6,014 nt of DNA, from contig DXZA01000041.1 in assembly GCA_019415525.1 (NCBI GenBank), positions 637 to 6,650 of the forward strand, given 5' to 3'. The notes beneath the pieces are model-generated. The model ran no database searches and had not been told where the DNA came from. It saw nothing but the letters and a program-made list of their open reading frames with translations. Source of the DNA: Tyzzerella sp. Lineage in GTDB: Bacteria > Bacillota > Clostridia > Lachnospirales > Anaerotignaceae. The position numbers were made by a program, and so were the translations under genes. Shown here piece after piece: positions 1 through 5,871 of this stretch; positions within the stretch are counted from its first letter, which is position 1, and the number at the start of each line of letters is the position of its first letter.

Positions 1-1371
1 TGTTGTTAATTTAGATAAAGGAATAGTTGAAATAATTAAATCAACATTTTTAGTATTTTTTATATTACTTTCGTCAGTTAATATATCAGTAATCAAAAGG
101 TCATTATCAAAATATAATTTAATTGTATCAATAATTCGTTGGTTTAAATTATAGTAATTAGGACAATAAAGAATAGCAGTTATTTTTGTTGTTAAATTCT
201 TTTGTGATTCTAATGCACTACCTAAATGAAAAGCTATATATGCTATTTCATCATCATTAATTGAATTTCCTGTCATTTCTTTTATGGTTTGAGCAACATT
301 AACACTTATATCATAAATAAAAGGACAAGATATTTTTATTTTTTCAGTTAATGGATTTTTTGTAAAACAATTATTTTTAGAACGAATTAATAAATTATGA
401 ATATGTAATGCAAAACGAGTTAAAAATTCTTGTGCATATAAGTCAATATCATAGAAAAATTTAATATTTTTTAAAAGTTTATCTACTAAAATTAAAGTAT
501 CATTACCTATAAATGTTTCTAAATTTGAAGAATTTAATGCTTCATAATTTATACTAGAAGCACGAGATATAATAAGTAATGTCATTTCATAAATTTCACT
601 ATTACTAAATTTAATTTTAAAATATTTTTCTAAACGATTAGATATTTCTTGTGATAATTTAAGCTCTTGTTCATTTATAAGCGGTAAATTATTAATGCTT
701 TGGTTGTTAATATTGTTATTACGTATACGATAAATAGCAATAGTGATATGTAATACAAGATTAATTAAAGAATAATCATTAATGTAATAGTGATATTTTT
801 CAAAAGAATTAAGTATTGTTGAACGAATAAAAGAAGTATCAATATCAGCAAATGATTTTTGTAATGATTGTAAATTAACAAAATTTACATTACTTTCATC
901 ATAAAGAATAGCACTCAACATTTTTCTTTTATTTTTTTCCAATCCTTCAATAGAAATAATATCCTTTTTAATAATCAATTCTAAATCATATCTACTGAAA
1001 CGTCTTTTAACTTTATTAATATCATTACGAAGTGTTGATAAGGAAATAAACATTTCATCGCATAAATCGAAAATATTAATATTTTCATTATTACTATGAT
1101 TTAATAACTTATTAATAATGAAAGAAACTCTTTCATTAGAAGTTTGAGGAACATAACTATTATTTTCTTTTAAAATATGTTCAATATTTTTTAATTGAAT
1201 ACTATATCCTTTATTTGAAGAGATAATTGTATTTGGATATTTGGTATTAATAGCATGTACATAATTTATTATACTTCTAACAGATACATTCATTATTTCA
1301 GATAGTTTTGTAGCAGTAGAAGGCGAATTTTCTACAAGTATACGAATTAATTTTTTTTCCTTTTCATTCAC
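1..1371 (-). CDS. PRD-domain PTS-responsive transcriptional activator, LicR/ManR-like (C-terminus outside window)
   Basis: Reading the minus strand from a GTG at 1371 gives an open frame of 457 codons that leaves the window at position 1. The GTG is the only plausible start: an in-frame TAA lies directly before it, AGGTG sits 7 nt upstream, and the next in-frame ATG is codon 27. Visible domains: a winged HTH (about residues 5-60), a second Mga-type HTH (about 80-145, with LSTLRNDINKVKRR), PRD1 (about 170-275, His208 in LVLHITIAIYR), PRD2 (about 290-395, His323 in FALHIHNLL and His382 in YIAFHLGSAL), then the start of an EIIB-like domain (about 397 onward, Cys403 in LYCPNYYNLN). In this family phosphorylation of PRD histidines by HPr and PTS EII proteins sets activity. 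PRD1 has Leu266 where a second histidine is usual. Family members are about 600-700 aa, often ending in an EIIA domain, so roughly a third is missing here. Its divergent position makes the operon at 1558-5669 the likely target. Family assignment is firm; the inducer is unknown. Confidence 0.93.
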   Translation of the reverse strand, partial: MNEKEKKLIRILVENSPSTATKLSEIMNVSVRSIINYVHAINTKYPNTIISSNKGYSIQLKNIEHILKENNSYVPQTSNERVSFIINKLLNHSNNENINIFDLCDEMFISLSTLRNDINKVKRRFSRYDLELIIKKDIISIEGLEKNKRKMLSAILYDESNVNFVNLQSLQKSFADIDTSFIRSTILNSFEKYHYYINDYSLINLVLHITIAIYRIRNNNINNQSINNLPLINEQELKLSQEISNRLEKYFKIKFSNSEIYEMTLLIISRASSINYEALNSSNLETFIGNDTLILVDKLLKNIKFFYDIDLYAQEFLTRFALHIHNLLIRSKNNCFTKNPLTEKIKISCPFIYDISVNVAQTIKEMTGNSINDDEIAYIAFHLGSALESQKNLTTKITAILYCPNYYNLNQRIIDTIKLYFDNDLLITDILTDESNIKNTKNVDLIISTIPLSKLTT

Positions 1372-1415
1372 TTAATATCACCTATTTTCTAAAAGTTTAA
1401 TAAAATATGGTTTAA

Positions 1416-1444
1416 ATTATATATAATTTATATAGAAATATCAA
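1416..1444 (-). promoter_or_regulatory. Predicted sigma-A promoter of the PRD regulator
   Basis: On the minus strand, TTGATA (1444-1439) and TATAAT (1421-1416) are separated by exactly 17 bp, which is one mismatch from the vegetative consensus. The predicted start point is near 1409, about 38 nt before the GTG start. The surrounding DNA is extremely AT-rich, so chance matches occur, but the spacing and position are both right. Confidence 0.6.
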
Positions 1445-1451
1445 ATAATTA

Positions 1452-1472
1452 TTTGCTTGAGTAGTATGCAAA
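1452..1472. promoter_or_regulatory. Candidate operator: imperfect palindrome in the divergent intergenic region
   Basis: The arms TTTGC (1452-1456) and GCAAA (1468-1472) are perfect inverted repeats around an 11-nt centre, with one further pairing (T1458/A1466) beyond a mismatch. It is one of the few GC-containing islands in this spacer. It lies about 30-50 bp upstream of the operon's -10 box and just upstream of the regulator's -35 box. That is where a PRD activator would be expected to bind. Assignment to the regulator is inference. Confidence 0.35.
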
Positions 1473-1503
1473 AAATAAGTAGATATTTTAAAAAAATTTT
1501 TTA

Positions 1504-1509
1504 TATAAT
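1504..1509 (+). promoter_or_regulatory. Predicted -10 box of the PTS operon promoter (activator-type)
   Basis: A perfect TATAAT lies 48 nt upstream of the EIIB start codon. The region 17 bp upstream (about 1481-1486, agatat) does not resemble TTGACA, and the spacer is made of A- and T-tracts. A good -10 without a -35 fits a promoter that depends on an activator such as the divergent PRD protein. No transcript data support the start point. Confidence 0.5.
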
Positions 1510-1557
1510 GCAAGTGTAAAAAAAATACATCTAAAAAACAAAAGGAGAGGAAATGTT

Positions 1558-1872
1558 ATGAAAAAAATAAAAGTATTATTAGTATGTGGCTCAGGTGCTA
1601 GCTCAGGTTTTATGGCAGCTAATATGAGAAAAGCAGCATCAGCTGAAGGATTAGATATCAGTATAATGGCAAAAAGTGAGTCAGAAATTGAAAATTATAT
1701 TGATGAAATAGATGTTTTAATGGTAGGACCACATTTAGCTTATATACTTGATGATATAGAAGAGTATACTGAAGGATATGATATTCCTGTTATTTTAATG
1801 AAGGCTGAATATTATTCATCATTAGATGGAGAAAAAGCTATTAAACATTTATTAGAAGTTGTTAATAGTTAA
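1558..1872 (+). CDS. celA: PTS Lac-family (cellobiose/chitobiose-type) EIIB subunit
   Basis: This 104-aa protein is a free-standing cytoplasmic EIIB of the lactose/cellobiose class, which passes phosphate from EIIA to the incoming sugar bound by EIIC. The phosphocysteine is Cys10, in the P-loop-like segment VCGSGASSGFMA right after the first beta strand (KIKVLLV). The later VLMVGPHLAYIL segment (about residues 53-64) matches the conserved 'LLGPQ-x-x-Y' strand of the family. Length is as expected (about 100-105 aa). The start is set by AGGAGAGG at 1543-1550, 7 nt upstream. It is the first gene of the operon, and a 108-bp AT-rich gap separates it from EIIC. The symbol follows the E. coli celA convention for position and class; sugar specificity cannot be read from this subunit. 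Confidence 0.93.
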   Translation: MKKIKVLLVCGSGASSGFMAANMRKAASAEGLDISIMAKSESEIENYIDEIDVLMVGPHLAYILDDIEEYTEGYDIPVILMKAEYYSSLDGEKAIKHLLEVVNS

Positions 1873-1980
1873 TATGTATATTAAAAACTATTTTAAGTTT
1901 TAATTATGTGTATTTTATAACATATTATATTTTATTAAAATATTAAATTATTATAAACTAAAAATAAATGGGGGATAAAA
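1873..1980 (+). other. Long AT-rich spacer between EIIB and EIIC
   Basis: This 108-nt spacer is unusually long for an otherwise packed operon. It holds one weak hairpin, TTAAAA (1881-1886) pairing with TTTTAA (1898-1903), without a following U-tract, so it does not look like a terminator. No good promoter is seen. A GGGGGA ribosome binding site (1970-1975) ends it, 5 nt before the EIIC start. An RNA processing or stability element is possible but not shown. Confidence 0.3.
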
Positions 1981-3210
1981 ATGAAAAAAATGATAAATTG
2001 GTTAGAAACAAGTTTTCAACCCAAAATGAGTAAATTTGCTAATAATTCTTGGGTATCAGGAATTAAAGATACAATTAACCAAATTATGCCATTAATATTT
2101 TTAGGTAGTGTATTTTGTATTTTAACTTTACCATCAAATAAAGAGGGTTTTGAATGGTTTAGTAATTTTTGGACACCATTTGGCTGGACACTTAGTGTTA
2201 TTGGGTTAATGATGGCGTTTTTATTACCAATGAATTTGATGGATAAATTCAAATTAAGAAAAAATCGTCAAGTAGCCGCTATTGCTGGATTAATTTTATA
2301 CGGTATGACAATTACACCGCAATTAATAGCAGATAATGCTGTTGGATTTAGCCATAATGCATTTGGTTCAAGTGGTATGTTTATTTCAATAATTACAGGT
2401 TGTTTAGTTGCTCTTGTATTCAAATTAATTGGTAAAATTTCGTTTTTCAAAGAAGATAGTGCATTACCAGATTTTGTTAGAGCTTGGTTCGAACAGATGT
2501 TACCAATTGGATTAATTGTTGTAATTGCATGGATTTTAATTTATATTCTTAAGTTTGATTTATATTTAGCAATACAATCTATATTTAAACCTTTACAAAG
2601 TATATTTTCTAGTATTTGGGGATTTACTCTTGTTAATTTCCTTACAGTATTTTTATATTCAATGGGTATTTCAGGATGGATTTTAACTCCAATAATAACA
2701 CCTGTTTTATTAGCTAATATCGAATTAAATATATCTCAAGGTGCAAATCTTTTTGCTACAAATAGTTGGGATTATGCTTATTTAAAAATTGGTGGACTTG
2801 CATGTACATTAGGATTAGCAATATTTATGACATTTTTATCAAAATCAAATAGATTAAAAGCATTAGGTCGTGCAACAATAGTTCCTGCTATTTTTAATAT
2901 TAATGAGCCAATTGTATTTGGTGCAATAGCATTCAATCCATTATTAATGATTCCTATGTGGATAAACTCAATTATAGCACCTATTCTTGATTGGTTATTA
3001 ACAGTTGTTATTCCTTTTGGAAAAATACCAGATACTTTATTTAATTTATGGTATATACCTTATCCAATTCAAACTTGGTTAGCAACTGAAGGAGATTTAA
3101 TGTCAATTGTTACTGTTATTATTATATTTGTCGTAACAGCACTTATTTGGTATCCATTTTTTAAGGCGTATGATAAACAATGTTTAGAAGATGAGAAAAA
3201 TGTTAAGTAA
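1981..3210 (+). CDS. celB: PTS Lac-family (cellobiose-type) EIIC permease, divergent
   Basis: This 409-aa integral membrane protein has about ten hydrophobic segments and matches the lactose/cellobiose/chitobiose EIIC family in length and layout. The N-terminal amphipathic stretch (WLETSFQPKMSKFAN, about 7-21) is followed by the first helix beginning INQIMPLIFLGSVF. The hallmark sugar-site motif is present as FNINEPIVFGAIAFNP (about 305-320) with Glu309, which corresponds to the substrate-binding glutamate of chitobiose EIIC. Other family motifs are altered. The GIHG segment is GISG (229-232), so the usual substrate-contacting histidine is Ser231. The GGSG-x-TL segment is GGLACTL (271-277), and the usual double-proline stretch before the central helix reads LPDFVRAWFEQMLP (162-175). 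These changes suggest a substrate other than cellobiose or chitobiose. The gene's last 20 bp overlap the next frame, so the two are probably translationally coupled. EIIC identity is firm; specificity is open. Confidence 0.92.
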   Translation: MKKMINWLETSFQPKMSKFANNSWVSGIKDTINQIMPLIFLGSVFCILTLPSNKEGFEWFSNFWTPFGWTLSVIGLMMAFLLPMNLMDKFKLRKNRQVAAIAGLILYGMTITPQLIADNAVGFSHNAFGSSGMFISIITGCLVALVFKLIGKISFFKEDSALPDFVRAWFEQMLPIGLIVVIAWILIYILKFDLYLAIQSIFKPLQSIFSSIWGFTLVNFLTVFLYSMGISGWILTPIITPVLLANIELNISQGANLFATNSWDYAYLKIGGLACTLGLAIFMTFLSKSNRLKALGRATIVPAIFNINEPIVFGAIAFNPLLMIPMWINSIIAPILDWLLTVVIPFGKIPDTLFNLWYIPYPIQTWLATEGDLMSIVTVIIIFVVTALIWYPFFKAYDKQCLEDEKNVK

Positions 3211-3865
3211 TATAAAAATATACATAAATAAAGATACTGGTATTAATATATTAAAAAGTATATTAGCTACTTTTTTAATGGGAACAGCAATTAACTTATT
3301 TGTATCTTGTGAACTGGGTTCTGACCCTATGACAATTTTTTTAGATGGATTTAATAGAACAACAGGGGTAGAATTATCATTAACAACTCAAGTATTAAAT
3401 ATAATTTTATTAATAATTGGGTTTATTATAAATAGAAAATTAATAGGTATTAATACAATAATTAATGTAATATCATTAGGGATTTGCACAGAATTACCAA
3501 ACTATATAATTCAACCATTAAATTTAGCTTCACAAGAAATATTTGTAAGAATATTTGCAATGATTACAGCACAATTGTTATTATCAATTAGTTTAGCCTG
3601 GTTGCAAACATTTAATAAAGGAATAAGCAATATGGATGCAATTTTATTTTATGTTATTGATAAATGTAAAATAAAATATAGAACAGCAAAAATTGTATAT
3701 GATATGATATTTATTATATCAGGGTATCTTTTAGGGGGAATTGTAGGTTTAGGTACAATATTCTCATTACTAACTACTGGATATCTTATAGAAACAATTA
3801 GAAAAATAATTGATTTAATTCAAGAAAAGAGAAGAGGAATTAAGAATGAAAGAGAGTACTGTTGA
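3191..3865 (+). CDS. YczE/YitT-like multi-pass membrane protein embedded in the PTS operon
   Basis: This 224-aa hydrophobic protein has roughly five or six membrane segments. It resembles the YczE group (COG2364) of uncharacterised membrane proteins: an N-terminal helix (about 21-40), then the signature ELGSDPMTIFLDGFNRTTG (41-59), then paired helices with RKLIGINTI and ISLG. The second half (about 144-201) repeats the first half's pattern about 100 residues later, with GLGTI matching GINTI and TGYLIE matching LGICTE, so it looks like an internal duplication. The ATG at 3191 has no well-spaced ribosome site; ATG 3200 (codon 4) is an alternative. Either start overlaps the end of EIIC, which favours translational coupling. 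Its own end overlaps the EIIA start by 20 bp. No biochemical role is established for this family. In this context it might move a sugar, an aglycone or another product across the membrane, but that is inference. It is not a standard PTS component. Confidence 0.8.
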   Translation: MRKMLSNIKIYINKDTGINILKSILATFLMGTAINLFVSCELGSDPMTIFLDGFNRTTGVELSLTTQVLNIILLIIGFIINRKLIGINTIINVISLGICTELPNYIIQPLNLASQEIFVRIFAMITAQLLLSISLAWLQTFNKGISNMDAILFYVIDKCKIKYRTAKIVYDMIFIISGYLLGGIVGLGTIFSLLTTGYLIETIRKIIDLIQEKRRGIKNEREYC

Positions 3866-4193
3866 TGCAGCAATGACAATAATTCTTAATGCTGGAGATG
3901 CAAGAGTTGAATGTAAACTTGCTCTTGATGCAATAGCAGAAGGAGATATTGAAAAAGCTGAAGAAAAAATGAAAGAGGCAAATAAAAAAATTCAAATTGC
4001 TCATAAAGCACAAACTGATGCAATTCAGGCAGAGGCAAGTGGTGAAGAAAGTGAATATTCAGTATTATTTGCTCATGCACAAGATACTTTAATGACTATA
4101 TATAGTGAATTAAATATTGCAAAACAATTAATTAAAATTTTTAAAGTATATGAACAAAGAGTTTCAGCATTAGAAAAATTTAATGAAAAATAA
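3846..4193 (+). CDS. celC: PTS Lac-family (lactose/cellobiose-type) EIIA subunit
   Basis: This 115-aa, largely helical soluble protein belongs to the lactose/cellobiose EIIA family, which takes phosphate from HPr and hands it to EIIB. The phosphoacceptor is His77 in LFAHAQDTLMT, and Asp80, three residues later, matches the metal-binding aspartate of the trimeric family core. The other family motif, AHKAQTDAIQAEA, is at 52-64. Length is normal (about 100-115 aa). The start is supported by AGAGGA at 3833-3838 with a 7-nt spacer. This site lies inside the upstream membrane-protein gene, with which this one shares 20 bp in another frame. The C-terminal tail is rich in Lys and Glu. Confidence 0.93.
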   Translation: MKESTVDAAMTIILNAGDARVECKLALDAIAEGDIEKAEEKMKEANKKIQIAHKAQTDAIQAEASGEESEYSVLFAHAQDTLMTIYSELNIAKQLIKIFKVYEQRVSALEKFNEK

Positions 4194-4211
4194 GGAAAGG
4201 AGAATTAAGTT

Positions 4212-5669
4212 ATGTATAATATAAAAAATGAATTTCCTAAAGATTTTTTATGGGGTGGAGCCGTAGCAGCTTGTCAAACAGAAGGTGCATATGATGTTGA
4301 TGGACGTGGACTTTCAACTTCAGATATTCATATTTATGATAAAAATTTAGACCGTAAACATATTGAACAAGAAGGCGGTGGAACATTAGAATATATAAAA
4401 AAATGTGCTAATGATAAAGAAGGTTATTATCCAAAACGTTATGGAATTGATTTTTATCATACATATAAAGAAGATTTAGCTTATATGGCTGAAATGGGAT
4501 TTAAGTGTTTCCGTACAAGTTTTTCTTGGAGTAGAATTTTTCCAAGAGGTGATGAAGATAAGCCAAATGAAGAAGGATTAAAATTTTATGATAATTTAAT
4601 AGATGAGATAATAAAACTTGGTATGGAACCTATAATGACAATTACTCACTATGATATTCCATTATATTTAGTTACTGAATATGGCGGTTTTGCTAATAGA
4701 AAAGTTATTGATTTTTTTGTTAAGTATGCAAAGGTACTTATGGAACGTTATAAAGATAAAATAAAATATTGGATTGTAGTTAATCAAATTAATTTAATTC
4801 CACAAGTGAATTTTGGTTGCTTAGGTATTTATGATGACCAAGTTGAACCAGAAAAAATGGAAAATTTGATGTATCAAGCAGCTCATAACTTATTTGTTGC
4901 AAGTGCTAAAGTTGTTGAAGAAGCAAGAAAGATTAATCCAAATATGATGATGGGAACAATGTTAGCTGATGGAACAAATTATCCAGCAACATGTAAACCA
5001 GAAGATGTAGTATTAACAATGAAACGTAATCGTTTACAAAATTATTTCTTTTCTGATGTTGCATTTAGAGGAAAATATCCAGATTATATTTTAAGATACT
5101 ATAATGATAATAATATTGAAATAAAATTTGAAGAAGAGGATTTGGAGTTATTGAAAAATAACACAATGGATTTCTTAGCACTTTCTTATTATTATTCAAG
5201 TATAGTAGATAGCAGTGTTAATAAATATAAAGCATTTGATTGTTGTCAAAACCCATACTTAAAGCCAACTATTTGGGAATGGAGAATGGATTCTTTAGGT
5301 TTATATAATGCATTAAGCCAATATTATGACCGTTATCAAGTACCTATTATTATTGCTGAAAATGGTTTAGGTGCATTAGATACAATAGAAGAAGATGGAA
5401 AAATTCATGATGAATATCGTATTGATTATGCAAGAAAACATATTCTTTCATTAAAAGAAGCAATTAAAGATGGTGTTGAAATTATTGCTTATTGTTGGTG
5501 GGGTCCAATAGATATAGTATCATCTTCAACAGCAGAAATGAGCAAGAGATATGGTTTTGTATATGTTGATAAAGATGATTTTGGAAATGGTAGTGGAAAA
5601 AGAATGAAAAAAGATTCTTTTGAATGGTACAAAAAAGTTATTGCTTCTAATGGTGAAGATTTAGATTAA
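4212..5669 (+). CDS. GH1 6-phospho-beta-glucosidase-like enzyme with a Gln in place of the acid/base Glu
   Basis: This 485-aa cytoplasmic protein is full length for GH1 phospho-beta-glucosidases (about 470-485 aa). Family landmarks in order: FLWGGAVAACQTEGAY (12-27, Gln22 for sugar hydroxyls), FRTSFSWSRIFPRG (100-113), THYDIP (145-150, His146), NYFFSDVAFRGKYP (277-290), the nucleophile Glu383 in IIIAENGLGA, and CWWGPIDIVSSSTAEMSKRYGFVYVD (428-453). In the last block Ser438, Lys445 and Tyr447 have the 7- and 2-residue spacing of the 6-phosphate-binding triad. The exception is the acid/base site: the usual TFNEIN reads VVNQIN (189-194), so Glu is Gln192, as in plant myrosinases (TINQ). The usual WGW segment before the nucleophile is WEW (355-357). 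It probably acts on the phosphorylated sugar delivered by the upstream PTS. It could be a phospho-thioglucosidase, an enzyme needing an activated aglycone or external nucleophile, or a weakly active protein. AAAGGAGA lies 8 nt upstream of the start. It is the last gene of the operon. Confidence 0.9.
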   Translation: MYNIKNEFPKDFLWGGAVAACQTEGAYDVDGRGLSTSDIHIYDKNLDRKHIEQEGGGTLEYIKKCANDKEGYYPKRYGIDFYHTYKEDLAYMAEMGFKCFRTSFSWSRIFPRGDEDKPNEEGLKFYDNLIDEIIKLGMEPIMTITHYDIPLYLVTEYGGFANRKVIDFFVKYAKVLMERYKDKIKYWIVVNQINLIPQVNFGCLGIYDDQVEPEKMENLMYQAAHNLFVASAKVVEEARKINPNMMMGTMLADGTNYPATCKPEDVVLTMKRNRLQNYFFSDVAFRGKYPDYILRYYNDNNIEIKFEEEDLELLKNNTMDFLALSYYYSSIVDSSVNKYKAFDCCQNPYLKPTIWEWRMDSLGLYNALSQYYDRYQVPIIIAENGLGALDTIEEDGKIHDEYRIDYARKHILSLKEAIKDGVEIIAYCWWGPIDIVSSSTAEMSKRYGFVYVDKDDFGNGSGKRMKKDSFEWYKKVIASNGEDLD

Positions 5670-5693
5670 TCTATTTATAAATATTTTAATATT

Positions 5694-5748
5694 AAGTGAA
5701 CTCCAAAGTTTGAATATATATAATCAAACTTTATGTAGTTCACTTTTT
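5694..5748 (+). terminator. Rho-independent terminator of the PTS operon
   Basis: This is a long two-part hairpin. The outer stem AAGTGAACT (5694-5702) pairs perfectly with AGTTCACTT (5737-5745), and the inner stem AAAGTTTGA (5705-5713) pairs perfectly with TCAAACTTT (5724-5732). A small internal loop (CC against ATGT) separates the two stems, and the apical loop is 10 nt of AT. A T-run (5744-5748) closes it. It starts 25 nt after the GH1 stop codon. There is no matching T-run on the other strand, so it should act on the plus strand only. Confidence 0.85.
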
Positions 5749-5871
5749 ATATGTTATAAAATTATAAAATTTAAAAATCTGTATGGAATTTATATATAAT
5801 AATTTTTGTAATGCAGTTTTATTTTATAATAAATATAAAATTATATTTTTTAATAGAAGGGAGATAAGTTT
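5749..5871 (+). promoter_or_regulatory. Leader of the downstream gene: possible weak promoter and ribosome binding site
   Basis: This AT-rich stretch follows the terminator. A TATAAT at 5795-5800 has a poor -35 candidate (TTAAAA, 5771-5776, 18-bp spacer). A second TATAAT at 5825-5830 has TTGTAA (5806-5811) but only 13 bp between them. Neither is convincing alone. AAGGGAGA (5857-5864) lies 7 nt before the ATG at 5872 and is a strong ribosome binding site. No purine-riboswitch core was recognised here, although the downstream gene may act on purines. Confidence 0.35.

Noticed and set aside
1490..1503. A-tract/T-tract palindrome upstream of the operon -10 box, considered as a terminator or operator
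   Set aside because: It is a plain A7T6-like run without a GC stem. It more likely reflects AT richness or intrinsic curvature.
1508..1522. Possible catabolite-responsive element (cre) just downstream of the operon -10 box
   Set aside because: The position would be ideal for CcpA roadblock, but TGCAAGTGTAAAAA misses the central CG and the closing CA of the consensus, so it is not better than chance in this AT-rich DNA.
1553..1561. ATG-TTA-TGA minimal frame overlapping the EIIB start
   Set aside because: A two-codon start-stop lies in another frame, closer to the Shine-Dalgarno site than the EIIB ATG. The EIIB ATG has the better 7-nt spacing, and such short frames are expected by chance.
2016..2450. 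Antisense open frames opposite the EIIC gene (2016-2252 and 2268-2450, minus strand)
   Set aside because: They lie fully inside a well-supported EIIC gene, have no ribosome binding site and show no family-like sequence. They are by-products of the low stop frequency opposite hydrophobic coding sequence.
3886..4080. Antisense open frame opposite the EIIA gene
   Set aside because: It is a repetitive Leu/His/Gln-rich translation that mirrors the Glu/Ala/Lys-rich EIIA codons. It has no ribosome site and lies entirely within the EIIA gene.
5749..5871. Purine riboswitch before the guanine deaminase-like gene
   Set aside because: No conserved junction or loop sequences of the purine riboswitch were found in this leader, and a stable three-way junction cannot be drawn.
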